Source: Oligoflexia bacterium (GTDB lineage: Bacteria; Bdellovibrionota; UBA1018). Taken from it: a DNA stretch of 64,000 nucleotides. Of the stretch, positions 41,926-51,129 are shown piece by piece. The position numbers and the translations under genes are program-made. Position 1 is the stretch's first letter; each line of letters opens with the position of its first letter. The notes beneath the pieces are model-generated. The model was not told where the DNA came from, made no database searches, and saw only the letters and a list, made by a program, of their open reading frames with translations. The DNA lies in NCBI GenBank assembly GCA_031292385.1, contig JARLHE010000060.1:124001-188000 (forward strand), written 5' to 3'.

Positions 41926-43251
41926 TCAGTTCGGGGCACGAAAGTATTTCTGAAAGCTTTGCCAGCAGTTTTGATAATCGCTCTGCAGAAAACCCGGCTG
42001 AAGCGCGAAATCGGTCACGAGGTAGGGCGTGCGCGATTCGAACATGAAAGCGAGCGTGTTATCGAGTTTTTGCGGTTTCAGTTCGGTTTCGGTCGCTTTC
42101 GCGTGGGAATCCGCGTCGGGGCCGTGGGCGGAGTAGGTATTGTGCAGGCTTCCTCCTCCTGGAACAAATCCTCCCGCGGTTTTCGCGTCGTACACGCCAT
42201 GGATCAGGCCCATGTATTCGCTCATGCAGTTGCGGTGGAAGTAGGGTGGGCGAAACGTGTGTTCGGCCACCATCCAGCGGGGAGGGAAAATCACGAAATC
42301 CACGTTCGCGGTGCCGGGGGTGTCGCTCGGTGAGGTGAGGACCGTGAAGATCGAAGGGTCCGGATGATCGAAGCTCACCGTGTTCATCGTGTTGAACAGT
42401 TTGAGATCGTACTTAAAGGGCACGTAGTTGCCATGCCAGGCGACCACGTCGAGCGGGGAATGCGTCATGTCCGCGCGCCAAAGCGCTCCGCCGAATTTGC
42501 CGATGAGCTCGAATTTCCCTTCGAGATCCTCATAGGCGGCCGTAGGGGCGAGGAAGTGCCGCCGGTTCGCAAGTCCGTTCGCGCCGATGGGCCCTAGGTC
42601 GGGAAGCTTGAACGGGGCTCCGAAGTTTTCGCCGATATAGCCCGTGCAAACGCAAGGAGCATTGGAAGCGGTTTTCGGATCGACTTGCGGATTCACCTGG
42701 AATTTCATCCCGCGCGGAATCAGGGCGATTTCGCCGGGGGCCACTTCGAGAAGCCCGAGTTCGGTTTTGATTTCGAGCGATCCGGATTGCGGCACGATCA
42801 AAAAATCGCCATCCGCGTTCATCATGTAGCGCGACTTGGCGCTCATGCTGCTGTCGCACGCATAAAGATGAACGTGGATTCCAGCCTGGTTCGGAGCCCC
42901 ATTGCCGCAAACCGTGCGAATGCTTTCGATGAAGTCCTGGCGATGCGCGCTGGGCGCTACCGGGTTCCAGCGCAGCTGGTTGGGGTCATGGTGCTTGGGC
43001 TCGAAAAACGTGCGCTCGGTCAGCTCGGGGAGCGCGACAAATTTTCCGTGCATGACGGAGGGGCGGATCCGGTAGAGCCAGGTCGCCAGGTTCTGCATTC
43101 GAGGCGCCGTGAACGCTGAGCCACTCAGCTGTTCGGCATAAAGGCCGTGGGCGGTTCGTTGAGGAGAGTTTTGATCCAAGGGGAGCGCGCCTGGCACCGC
43201 TTCACTCGAAAAATGATTACCGAAACCGGAGAGATATGTGACGCTGGTCAT
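41926..43251 (-). CDS. hmgA: Homogentisate 1,2-dioxygenase
   Basis: A 441-residue ring-cleaving enzyme of tyrosine and phenylalanine breakdown. [19 protein letters not shown] at the start and [17 protein letters not shown] (with iron-binding His and Glu) plus [19 protein letters not shown] near the end are diagnostic. Length is typical. No maiA, fahA or hpd gene is in the window, so the rest of the pathway must lie elsewhere. Confidence 0.97.
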   Translation of the reverse strand: MTSVTYLSGFGNHFSSEAVPGALPLDQNSPQRTAHGLYAEQLSGSAFTAPRMQNLATWLYRIRPSVMHGKFVALPELTERTFFEPKHHDPNQLRWNPVAPSAHRQDFIESIRTVCGNGAPNQAGIHVHLYACDSSMSAKSRYMMNADGDFLIVPQSGSLEIKTELGLLEVAPGEIALIPRGMKFQVNPQVDPKTASNAPCVCTGYIGENFGAPFKLPDLGPIGANGLANRRHFLAPTAAYEDLEGKFELIGKFGGALWRADMTHSPLDVVAWHGNYVPFKYDLKLFNTMNTVSFDHPDPSIFTVLTSPSDTPGTANVDFVIFPPRWMVAEHTFRPPYFHRNCMSEYMGLIHGVYDAKTAGGFVPGGGSLHNTYSAHGPDADSHAKATETELKPQKLDNTLAFMFESRTPYLVTDFALQPGFLQSDYQNCWQSFQKYFRAPN

Positions 43252-43278
43252 GAGCAGAAATTAATCAATGCTCGCCTT

Positions 43279-43310
43279 GAAAGCAACTGTATATGAAAGC
43301 AACTGCATAT
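43279..43310. repeat. Two 16-bp direct repeats between hmgA and the zinc microprotein
   Basis: GAAAGCAACTGTATAT is followed at once by GAAAGCAACTGCATAT, one mismatch. They cover the likely promoter region between two divergent genes (TATAAT at 43308-43313), so could be an activator or repressor site, or a chance duplication. Confidence 0.6.
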
Positions 43311-43326
43311 AATAATTGGAGATTTT

Positions 43327-43443
43327 ATGACCCAACTCTGTTTTTTCTGTAAAAGCGAACCTACGGAAGCGGTATGTGAAATCTGCAAGCGACGGGTCTG
43401 CATTCAGTGCCAAGACAATCATAATTGTTACCCGCGCGACTAA
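43327..43443 (+). CDS. 38-residue zinc-finger-like microprotein
   Basis: ATG at 43327 with GGAG 5 nt upstream opens a 38-residue protein with three CxxC motifs and one further cysteine (CFFCKSE, CEICKR, CIQCQDN, then C before the end). The spacing resembles a small treble-clef or B-box-like zinc finger; the gene at 55394 begins with the same pattern. TATAAT at 43308 would place transcription close to the start codon. Too short for most gene finders, but the ribosome site and cysteine pattern support it. Confidence 0.65.
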   Translation: MTQLCFFCKSEPTEAVCEICKRRVCIQCQDNHNCYPRD

Positions 43444-43515
43444 AAAATGATGTGAATTAGTCTGGCAATTGTGCTGCATCGCGTATAAGATGTCCCCCAC
43501 GGGAAGGGCCTTACT

Positions 43516-45102
43516 GTGATCAGCACCGCTGGAGTTACTCTAAGTTATGGAAGTCATAAGCTATTTGAGGACGTGAACATCAAGTTCGTCCCCGGTAATT
43601 GCTATGGCCTGATCGGCGCCAATGGGGCCGGTAAATCCACCTTTCTGAAGATCCTTTCAGGTGAGAATACCTCTTACAAGGGCACTGTAACCATCACGCC
43701 CGGGGAGCGAATTTCGTTCCTGCGCCAGGATCACTTTCGTTTTGAAGATGAGCAGGTTTTAAAAACCGTCATTTTGGGTCAGCCCAAATTGAGCGAAGTC
43801 ATGGCGCAAAAAGAGGCGCTTTACGCAAAGGCCGAGCTGACGGATGCCGACGGCGTGCTGGCGGGAGAGCTTGAGTCGCTGTTCGCCGATCTTCGCGGCT
43901 GGGAGGCCGAAAGCGACGCCGCCGTGCTGCTCGCGGGCTTGGGAATCAAAACCGAGCTGCACGAGAAAAAAATGCGCGAGCTTCGCGATACCGAAAAAGT
44001 CAAAGTCCTGCTCGCGCAGGCCTTGTTCGGGCAGCCCGATATCCTGCTCCTGGACGAACCGACCAATCACCTGGATGTGGCGGCGATCCGCTGGCTGGAA
44101 GAGTTTTTATTTAATTACGATAAAACGGTCATCGTGGTTTCCCACGACCGGCACTTTCTCAATCAGGTCTGCACTCATATGGCGGACATCGATTTCGGGA
44201 AGATCCAGCTTTACACCGGCAATTACGATTTCTGGTACGAATCCAGCCAGCTTGCGCTGAAACAACAGCAGGAAAAAAAGAAGAAAACGGAAGACAAAGC
44301 GGAAGAGCTCAAGGCCTTCATCGCGCGTTTCAGCGCCAACGCCTCGAAATCGCGCCAGGCGACCTCACGCAAGCGGCAGCTCGAGAAGCTGACACTGGAC
44401 GATATTCGCCCTTCATCCCGCAAATACCCCTTCGTGAGCTTCAAGGCGGAGCGCGAGGCCGGAGACCAGCTTCTGCGGGTCGAGAACCTCTCGAAATCGG
44501 TGAACGGCGTGAAGGTCCTGGACCGGGTAAGTTTTACGCTCCGCAAAGGAGATAAGGTGGTTTTCATCGGCGATACCGATCTTGCCGTGACCACGCTCTT
44601 TGAGGTTTTAACGGGTGAGCTGGCTCCGGATAGCGGCAGCTTTCATTGGGGCGTGACGACGTCCCGGTCTTTCTTTCCCAAGGAGAACTCGAAATACTTC
44701 GATCAGATCGATTTGAGCCTGATCGATTGGCTGAGACAGTACTCTCCCGACCAGAACGAGAATTTCGTGCGCGGCTTTTTGGGACGGATGCTGTTTTCGG
44801 GCGAAGAAGCGACCAAAAAGACAACCGTACTCTCGGGCGGCGAGCGCGTTCGCTGCATGCTGGCCCGCATGATGATGACGGATTCGAACGTCGTGATGCT
44901 CGACGGTCCGACCAATCACTTGGACCTGGAATCGATCACGGCGGTGAACAACGCGCTGATTAAATTCAGCGGGACGGTCCTGTTTTCCTCCCATGACCAG
45001 CAATTCATCCAGACGGTCGCCAATCGCGTGATCGAAATCAGCGCAAACGGCCTGATTGACCACAACAAAACTTACGAAGAATACCTGGAGCAACGGCTAT
45101 GA
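43516..45102 (+). CDS. ABC-F family ATPase with a degenerate second site
   Basis: A 528-residue protein with two ABC domains and no membrane part, YbiT-like. Domain 1 is intact: GANGAGKS at 34-41, Walker B LLLDEPTNHLD with E181. Domain 2 is altered: Walker A reads GDTDLAVTT at 352-360, and Walker B is MLDGPTNHLD with Gly464 in place of the catalytic Glu; its signature LSGGERVRCMLARMM is intact. The linker (about 250-300) is strongly charged. ABC-F proteins act on the ribosome. GTG start with GGAAGGG upstream. Overlaps arfB by 4 nt. Confidence 0.92.
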   Translation: MISTAGVTLSYGSHKLFEDVNIKFVPGNCYGLIGANGAGKSTFLKILSGENTSYKGTVTITPGERISFLRQDHFRFEDEQVLKTVILGQPKLSEVMAQKEALYAKAELTDADGVLAGELESLFADLRGWEAESDAAVLLAGLGIKTELHEKKMRELRDTEKVKVLLAQALFGQPDILLLDEPTNHLDVAAIRWLEEFLFNYDKTVIVVSHDRHFLNQVCTHMADIDFGKIQLYTGNYDFWYESSQLALKQQQEKKKKTEDKAEELKAFIARFSANASKSRQATSRKRQLEKLTLDDIRPSSRKYPFVSFKAEREAGDQLLRVENLSKSVNGVKVLDRVSFTLRKGDKVVFIGDTDLAVTTLFEVLTGELAPDSGSFHWGVTTSRSFFPKENSKYFDQIDLSLIDWLRQYSPDQNENFVRGFLGRMLFSGEEATKKTTVLSGGERVRCMLARMMMTDSNVVMLDGPTNHLDLESITAVNNALIKFSGTVLFSSHDQQFIQTVANRVIEISANGLIDHNKTYEEYLEQRL

Positions 45103-45536
45103 CCGGGATGCTCCTTGTAAGCCCGCTCATTCGTATTCCGGTATCGGAAATCGAGCTGACGTACGCGCGTAGCTCGGGTCCCGGTGGCCAGAATGTGAAT
45201 AAAGTGAACAGCAAAGCCGTTTTACGCTGGAATCTTATGAAGAGCGGGAGTTTGCCTGAGCTTGTTCGAGCACGATTAATTCGGCGACTGAGTACCCAAC
45301 TGACGACCGATGGGGAGATCGTGGTGATGAGCGATCGGTTTCGTGACCAACTACGAAATCGCGAAGATTGCTTCGAAAAACTGAAGGGTTTGATCGCGGC
45401 GGCCGCAATCGAACCCAAGAAGAGAAAGAAAACAAAACCATCCTATTCCAGTCAGCGCCGGGTCAAAGAAGCCAAAGCAAAGAACTCAAAGAAAAAACAA
45501 CTCAGACAGTCTTACAAAATGAAAAGAGAAGCGTGA
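45099..45536 (+). CDS. arfB: Alternative ribosome-rescue factor ArfB
   Basis: A 145-residue release-factor-like peptidyl-tRNA hydrolase: SSGPGGQNVNKVNSKA holds the GGQ (29-31), and the C-terminal tail is strongly basic (KKRKKTKPSYSSQRRVKEAK) as needed to enter the mRNA channel of stalled ribosomes. Lies between an ABC-F gene and a DEAD-box helicase, all coupled by overlaps, making a ribosome/RNA maintenance operon. Confidence 0.94.
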   Translation: MTGMLLVSPLIRIPVSEIELTYARSSGPGGQNVNKVNSKAVLRWNLMKSGSLPELVRARLIRRLSTQLTTDGEIVVMSDRFRDQLRNREDCFEKLKGLIAAAAIEPKKRKKTKPSYSSQRRVKEAKAKNSKKKQLRQSYKMKREA

Positions 45537-47113
45537 TGAAAACATTCCAAGAATTAGAAATCAGTCCATTATTGATGAAAGCCTTGACCGACATGGGCTT
45601 TGAGACCCCGACCTCCATTCAAGAGCAGGCCTTGCCCATTCTTTTGGGCGAGCCCACTGACTTTTTGGGATTGGCCGCGACCGGTACCGGGAAGACGGTC
45701 GCGTTCGGCTTGCCGCTTTTGGAGCGAGTCGATCTCAATGTGCGCGCCGTCCAGGCGTTGATTCTTTGCCCGACGCGCGAATTGGCGCTTCAGGTTTCCG
45801 GTCAGATCGATTTGCTCGGCAAGTACATGAAAATCCGCTCGGTTCCGATCTACGGCGGATCTCCCTATCCGGAGCAGATCCGGGGGCTTAAATCCGGCGC
45901 GGCCGTGGTGGTCGGGACGCCGGGACGAGTCGTGGATCACATGAATCGCGGGACGCTGGATCTTTCGAACTTGACCACCCTGGTTCTGGACGAAGCCGAC
46001 GAGATGATCTCGATGGGCTTCAAGGACGATCTCGAGACGATTCTTTCGAGCGCCCCTAAAGACGCGAGCAATATCTGGCTGTTCTCGGCGACGATGAGCC
46101 GCGAAGTGCGCCGGGTCGCCGACAAGTATCTGCGCGATCCGCAGCACGTCGAGGTGAATCGCACGGAAATGGTGCCGGAATTGATCGAGCAAATTTACTA
46201 CCGCGCTCATGAAAGCGATAAGCCCGAGATCATCTGCAAGCTGATCGACGCGGCCCCGGATTTTTACGGCATCATTTTTTGCCAGACCAAGGCGCTCGTG
46301 ATCGATCTGACTCAATATCTGAAAGATCGTGGTTACCCGGTGGATTGCCTGCACGGCGATATGGATCAGAACGCTCGCGAGCGGACGATGCAAAGCTACC
46401 GCAATCGAAAGGCCAAGATCCTGGTCTGCACCGACGTCGCGTCCCGCGGCTTGGACGTGAAGGACATCACCCACGTCATCAATTATTCGCTGCCACGCGA
46501 GCTCGATAACTATGTTCATCGTATCGGCAGAACGGCGCGCAGCGGAAAGACGGGGTTTGCCCTGAATCTGGTGACGCCAAGCCATCGCGTGCTGATTTCT
46601 CGCATCGAGAAAATGACCAATAGCCGCATGCGCGAAGGGAAGTTGCCGACCCGCCGCGAGATCGGGATCAAGAAAGTTTCCGCGCTTCTCGCCAAGTTCC
46701 AGGAAAAAAATGAATTCGCTCGCGCGGTTGAGTTGATGGATCAGGAGTGGAAGAGCGCGATCGGCCAGATGAGCCGCGAAGAGATCGTGGGCCGGTTCTT
46801 GTCGATCAGTTTTCCGGAAGTATTTGTCTCGTCGGAGCAGGAAAAGGAAGGACCGATCGATAGCCAGCGGCCTCGGCACAACGAGGGCCCGCGCCGGCCT
46901 CACCACGACGGCGGGGCTCAGCAACGGAAGGGCGCGGTCGTGCGAAACTCAGCTCCCGGTGGCTTCAAAGTACAATTACGGGAACAGTCGGGATATCCGG
47001 CGCGTTCCCATGAAAAACGCGGGTTTGACCGTCCCAAGCCGCCCCATTTCAGCCGTGATCGCGATCAAGGCCGGGGTGGGAAAGGTGCCCGTTTCGGGCA
47101 TTTCGGGCGCTGA
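45536..47113 (+). CDS. DEAD-box RNA helicase
   Basis: A 525-residue helicase: Q motif (MGFETPTSIQEQALP), Walker A AATGTGKT, DEAD in LVLDEADEM, SAT in LFSATMS, and HRIGRTARSG in the second RecA domain. After residue 380 the CsdA-like dimer region follows and then a charged, glycine-rich tail ending GGKGARFGHFGR that should bind RNA. Start ATG at 45536 overlaps the arfB stop by one base. Confidence 0.93.
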   Translation: MKTFQELEISPLLMKALTDMGFETPTSIQEQALPILLGEPTDFLGLAATGTGKTVAFGLPLLERVDLNVRAVQALILCPTRELALQVSGQIDLLGKYMKIRSVPIYGGSPYPEQIRGLKSGAAVVVGTPGRVVDHMNRGTLDLSNLTTLVLDEADEMISMGFKDDLETILSSAPKDASNIWLFSATMSREVRRVADKYLRDPQHVEVNRTEMVPELIEQIYYRAHESDKPEIICKLIDAAPDFYGIIFCQTKALVIDLTQYLKDRGYPVDCLHGDMDQNARERTMQSYRNRKAKILVCTDVASRGLDVKDITHVINYSLPRELDNYVHRIGRTARSGKTGFALNLVTPSHRVLISRIEKMTNSRMREGKLPTRREIGIKKVSALLAKFQEKNEFARAVELMDQEWKSAIGQMSREEIVGRFLSISFPEVFVSSEQEKEGPIDSQRPRHNEGPRRPHHDGGAQQRKGAVVRNSAPGGFKVQLREQSGYPARSHEKRGFDRPKPPHFSRDRDQGRGGKGARFGHFGR

Positions 47114-47143
47114 TTCCGCGTTTTCGAGTCAATTAATATTTAC

Positions 47144-47173
47144 TTGCTAGATAAAAGCGCGACTCCTTAGAAT
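47144..47173 (+). promoter_or_regulatory. Sigma70-like promoter of the GH25 gene
   Basis: TTGCTA (47144-47149), an 18-nt spacer and TAGAAT (47168-47173). A partly paired hairpin of CCGGCACC and GGGTGCTGG follows just downstream, before the ribosome site TAGGGAG. Confidence 0.55.
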
Positions 47174-47222
47174 AGATAGACCGGCACCTAGGATTGGGTG
47201 CTGGTAGATCTAGGGAGTTGAT

Positions 47223-48086
47223 CTGAGAAACCAGGATGGTTGGCTTGGAACGTTTTTATTATTTTCTTTTTCGGCCTTGGCGGCCAGCGCTTGCCAGCCG
47301 GTCGGGCAGGGTACGGGCGCGATTGCTTCTCCGTCCCCGGAGCCGGTTACCAGCACGGCACCTAGGCCGACTCCGACCCCAACGCCCACTCCCACGGCGA
47401 CGCCAACCTCGTCGCCGCGTCCGCCTTCCGCGATTAATGAAAATGTTTGCGGATCGGGCCCTGGCGTCGCCGGTATCGATGTTTCGGATTACAACTCGGG
47501 CACGGTCTGGTCGACGGTTCAAGGAGACGGAAAAAGCTTCAGCTTCGTCAAGGCTACGGAAGGTGCGGGTTTCAAGAACGTTTATTTCGCTTCCGATTGG
47601 GCGAAGCTGAAGAGCGTCGGCATGATCCGGGGCGCGTACCATTATTTTCATCCGAGCGCGGATCCGGTTCAGCAGGCTAATTTATTTCTTTCGACGATCG
47701 GCACTCTGGAGAGCCGCGATCTACCTCCGGTGCTGGACTGGGAAGAGACCGACGGCGTAGCCTTGAGCGTCGTGATTCAGAACGCCTTGGTGTGGTTGGC
47801 GCAAGTGGAGACCGCGACCAGGAAATTACCCGTCATTTACGTGAGCCCGAGCTTTTACAATCATCTGGGTAACCCAGCTCAATTTTCGAAATATCCGCTT
47901 TTCATCGCCAATTACGAGGTGAGTTGTCCGGCCCTTCCGCCGCCTTGGAATAACTGGACTTTCTGGCAGCAGGGCTCGGGTCCGGTGAGCGGAGTGCAGG
48001 CGACCGCAGTCGATCTTGATTTATTCAATGGGTCTTTGGGTCAGCTCCAGGCTTTCGCGTCGAGCGGAGCTGCTGCGCTGCCCTAG
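47223..48086 (+). CDS. GH25 muramidase lipoprotein with a probable CTG start
   Basis: A glycoside hydrolase family 25 lysozyme. The first ATG/GTG/TTG in frame (TTG 47277) would cut the signal peptide. Starting at CTG 47223, with GGGAG 5 nt before it, gives a complete lipoprotein signal (WLGTFLLFSFSALAASAC, C24). A Pro/Thr linker (PTPTPTPTPTATPTSSP) follows, then the GH25 barrel with catalytic residues in GIDVSDYNSG and PPVLDWEETDG. It cleaves the MurNAc-GlcNAc bonds of peptidoglycan. A frame starting at ATG 47236 in another phase is not supported. Neighbour of a lytic transglycosylase. Confidence 0.85.
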   Translation: MRNQDGWLGTFLLFSFSALAASACQPVGQGTGAIASPSPEPVTSTAPRPTPTPTPTPTATPTSSPRPPSAINENVCGSGPGVAGIDVSDYNSGTVWSTVQGDGKSFSFVKATEGAGFKNVYFASDWAKLKSVGMIRGAYHYFHPSADPVQQANLFLSTIGTLESRDLPPVLDWEETDGVALSVVIQNALVWLAQVETATRKLPVIYVSPSFYNHLGNPAQFSKYPLFIANYEVSCPALPPPWNNWTFWQQGSGPVSGVQATAVDLDLFNGSLGQLQAFASSGAAALP

Positions 48087-48133
48087 GCAAAGGCTAATTC
48101 AAGAAAAGCCCTATTCCAGTCGATGTAAAGAAT

Positions 48134-49696
48134 ATGGGGATAGGCTTGTTCAAATATTTGACGCTCTTATCGGTTCTCGGTTGGTCTTTGTCGGCCTTTT
48201 CCGCGGCGCTTTCGGAGACGGCCGCGGAACCGGTTCAGCCGGGGGCGATCCTGAAAAAGTCAGAGCTCGAGGCGGAGTGGCAGCCTGATCGCCGCTATCG
48301 CTATGTTTATTCGTTTGCCAGACGATGGTTTCATATGAACGAAGCGGACGCTCGGGCATTCGCGAAGCGCGCCATTGCGGAAGCGCCCACGCAATTGAAG
48401 CTTTACCGTTACCTTGAGGCCTATCAGTTCGCGAACGCGTCGGTGGAGGGCGGAGGGTTGGGCTTGTCCGCCGATGTTTCCGACCGCTTCGCCCAGCAGC
48501 AGGAGTACTTCACGTCGGAGGATCTCTATCTTTATAAAAAGGTCTATCACGAGGCGCTTTCCGACTCTCTTCTTGATGCGAATGGGAAGGCACATCCTTT
48601 GGATGCCTTCCAGGCGCGGATGGTCGCGGAAAACATCGTGCACAGTCCCGCTTCCGATTACGCGCGCTATCATTATGTTTTCAGCAATCTTCCGGTGAGA
48701 AGCTCTTCCGATTTCGATTCGGCGATGACCCTTGCGGATAGCCTCGGGCAGGCGAATACCGAGCAATACGGCCAGTTTCGTTCCGCGGTGAATCGTGCCA
48801 GTCATCGGGGCGTGTCGATGGCTCAGGCTTTCGCGAGCGCCCGGGCGCAGGTGCCTTTGGTCGCGCGTTCGAGTTACGGGCAAAATGATTTTCAATCGGT
48901 CAGTTCGCTGCCCGCGTCCGCGCCCGTTTCGGGCGGCGAATTTTTTCCCGCGACCCAGTCATGCCCGTTGTCCTCGCAGGCCAATTCGAACCTGAGCGGG
49001 GCCGTGGTGCTGCCGGGAATGAACACCGCGCTTTCGGCGGCTGATATGGGGATAGACAGTCTCGATCCCAATCTGCCCTTGAAAGTCAGAGTCGATATTT
49101 ACAACGCCGCGACCGCGTTCGGCATTCCCGAAAAATTTCTGGCTTGTACGATGAAGATCGAGTCTAACGGCCGTCCCACCGTGTGCAGTTATAAGAAGGA
49201 CGGCGAGACGATCGCGGCCGGGATCATGCAAATCATCGGTCCCACGTATCAGACGATCACGAAGCTGACGCAAACGACCCAGGGGACGAACGCTTATCTC
49301 GGCCAGGACTGGGCCGTATATAAGTCGCTTCAAACGGATGCGAATAACCCGGTTCGCCAGTCGTCACAAAGTTGGCCGGAGTCCTGCTTCGATCCCAGCT
49401 GGTCGGTCGGCGCCGGCGCGCTTTTATTTCGGGATTACGCGACCCAGCTTTTCGGTCCCGGAACCGACCCCCGGTCCCTCACGATCGATCAGCTGTCGAT
49501 GTTGGCCGGCAGCTACAACGCGGGGCCCGCCGGTCTGAGAAGATATTGCGGCGACCTGAACGATGTCCAGGGATGTCTTTCTAATTTGAAGAACTCACGA
49601 TCTCCTAATCTGGAGACTTATAATTACATCCTCATGATGGCGAGCTGCCTGCAAAATTCCGGACCTGAGGTGGTGCAGCCGCCGAAGAAGGCGTGA
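48134..49696 (+). CDS. Lytic transglycosylase with SLT domain
   Basis: A 520-residue exported protein with a signal peptide (KYLTLLSVLGWSLSAFS). The N-terminal half (35-290) is helical and unassigned (RYRYVYSFARRWFHMNEADAR). Residues 320-510 form an SLT domain: catalytic E343 in TMKIESNGRP, GIMQIIGPTY and AGSYNAGPAGLRRY. Unusual for the family, the domain contains several cysteines (C-rich end CGDLNDVQGC) that may form disulfides. It cuts glycan strands to anhydromuropeptides. 47 nt after the muramidase, probably co-transcribed. Confidence 0.87.
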   Translation: MGIGLFKYLTLLSVLGWSLSAFSAALSETAAEPVQPGAILKKSELEAEWQPDRRYRYVYSFARRWFHMNEADARAFAKRAIAEAPTQLKLYRYLEAYQFANASVEGGGLGLSADVSDRFAQQQEYFTSEDLYLYKKVYHEALSDSLLDANGKAHPLDAFQARMVAENIVHSPASDYARYHYVFSNLPVRSSSDFDSAMTLADSLGQANTEQYGQFRSAVNRASHRGVSMAQAFASARAQVPLVARSSYGQNDFQSVSSLPASAPVSGGEFFPATQSCPLSSQANSNLSGAVVLPGMNTALSAADMGIDSLDPNLPLKVRVDIYNAATAFGIPEKFLACTMKIESNGRPTVCSYKKDGETIAAGIMQIIGPTYQTITKLTQTTQGTNAYLGQDWAVYKSLQTDANNPVRQSSQSWPESCFDPSWSVGAGALLFRDYATQLFGPGTDPRSLTIDQLSMLAGSYNAGPAGLRRYCGDLNDVQGCLSNLKNSRSPNLETYNYILMMASCLQNSGPEVVQPPKKA

Positions 49697-49707
49697 GCGT
49701 TCTTCGG

Positions 49708-50901
49708 TCAGTTGTTCTCGGCGCATCGGAGGCTGTCTTGCCAGCTCTCTTCCCGCGGATTGGAAAAATCGTCGCTCATGACCGAGCCCAGGGCCGCCAC
49801 ATCGCTCGCGTCCTCGATGAAAACCCCGAACTCCCGATTTGCCGTCAAGGCTTGCGTGGAGCCGTTCACCGAACCCATCCAGGCGCGTTGGCCATCGATG
49901 ACAATGGCTTTCGCGTGAAGGTAGCCGGCTAGCCCGTCGATCATGATGTTCTTGTTGAACATCTTGGTCGTTATGCCGGCGTTATCGAAATCGGTGAAAA
50001 TCGAGGTCAGTTTCTTTACCTCCGAAGCTTTGGGACGGCCGAAGCTGCAAGCGCTGGCCAGCACGATCTGAACCGAAACCCCGTTGTTGGCGGCCGCGAT
50101 CAAAGCCGAATTGAGGGTGGGGTCTTTCAGGTATTGGTTTTCGACCAGGATGCTGGTCTTCGCCGATTGAATGAAGGCAACCAGAGGGTCCATCGAGTTC
50201 GGGCCGATGGTCAGCTTCTGATCGGCGCCCGGACGAATGACCGAGCCGATATCGTAGCTTGATCCTTCGATATCCGATTCGATCACGCTTTCAAGCGACT
50301 GCGCGATATCCGGGTCGGGGGTGAGGTAGGAGTAGTCGCGATTGCAGGTCTTGGGCGAGTAGGAGGTGTCGCAGAGATTGGTCGTGTTGAAATTTCCGCT
50401 CGTGACCAATGCGATGCTCGAGTCGACGACGACGACCTTTCCGTGCTCAAGGCAGCGGCTGCTGGAGCAGAGACTGTCTTTCGCGAAGGGGACGTACTTG
50501 CCTCCCGCTTGATTGACGTCCGCGACCAGTTGGCGTTGGTCATCGCAAGCGGCCGCATCACCGTTCGATCCCGGATCATCGCTCTCGCTATCGAAGACTT
50601 TACAGGCCGCGCCCACGGGTTTGGGCTCTTTCACGATATGCACGGTAACGCCGCGGCTGAGCGCGCCCCGAAGAGCGGCGATCACGGTCGGATCGTCCAT
50701 TTCGTAGATTTCCATGTCGATGCTCGTGGTAGCTTGATTCAGTAAATCGGCCACCGGGGACCCTTGGGCGTTGTCGTAGAGCCCGTACCTTAGGCCCGAA
50801 GCGCTGGCTAAATCGGCGTTTGAGTATGAAACAAAGCAAAATAGGCCGCTAAAAAAGAAGATTCGAAGAAATGCGCTCGGCAGTTTTTTTGGCAGTTTCA
50901 T
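49708..50901 (-). CDS. Secreted phospholipase D-like protein
   Basis: A 397-residue exported PLD-superfamily enzyme with signal peptide 1-29. Two HKD motifs are intact: H153-K155-D160 in LEHGKVVVVD and H329-K331-D336 in LHAKAIVIDGQRAW, each followed by SGNFN or GSVNGS. Several cysteines suggest disulfides outside the cytoplasm. It could hydrolyse phospholipids or nucleic acid. Convergent with the transglycosylase gene. Confidence 0.9.
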   Translation of the reverse strand: MKLPKKLPSAFLRIFFFSGLFCFVSYSNADLASASGLRYGLYDNAQGSPVADLLNQATTSIDMEIYEMDDPTVIAALRGALSRGVTVHIVKEPKPVGAACKVFDSESDDPGSNGDAAACDDQRQLVADVNQAGGKYVPFAKDSLCSSSRCLEHGKVVVVDSSIALVTSGNFNTTNLCDTSYSPKTCNRDYSYLTPDPDIAQSLESVIESDIEGSSYDIGSVIRPGADQKLTIGPNSMDPLVAFIQSAKTSILVENQYLKDPTLNSALIAAANNGVSVQIVLASACSFGRPKASEVKKLTSIFTDFDNAGITTKMFNKNIMIDGLAGYLHAKAIVIDGQRAWMGSVNGSTQALTANREFGVFIEDASDVAALGSVMSDDFSNPREESWQDSLRCAENN

Positions 50902-51129
50902 GGATGGTTACTCCCCCCTGAGTAATTCATTTTAAAGCCGTTCGTGGCTTCCCCTTTGTTGTCTCCGGCGATTTCGAATTTGGCAAATTTGTTTCTTATT
51001 AGGAAAAGGTTAATGCAGCATGGCGTTCAAAGTGAGGACGCCTGTTGGCGCTGGCATGAAACCTGTTTATTCGAAACACGGCGAAGCCTGTTTGTCGCCT
51101 CACGAATTCAACTTTTGGAGGAAAAGAAT

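Noticed and set aside
45569..46924. A 451-codon minus-strand frame opposite the DEAD-box helicase
   Set aside because: Low-complexity His/Arg/Asp-rich shadow of a conserved helicase.
47236..47610. ATG-initiated frame at 47236 as the start of the GH25 gene
   Set aside because: It is in a different phase and becomes Arg-rich nonsense; the GH25 frame has its own signal peptide from CTG 47223.
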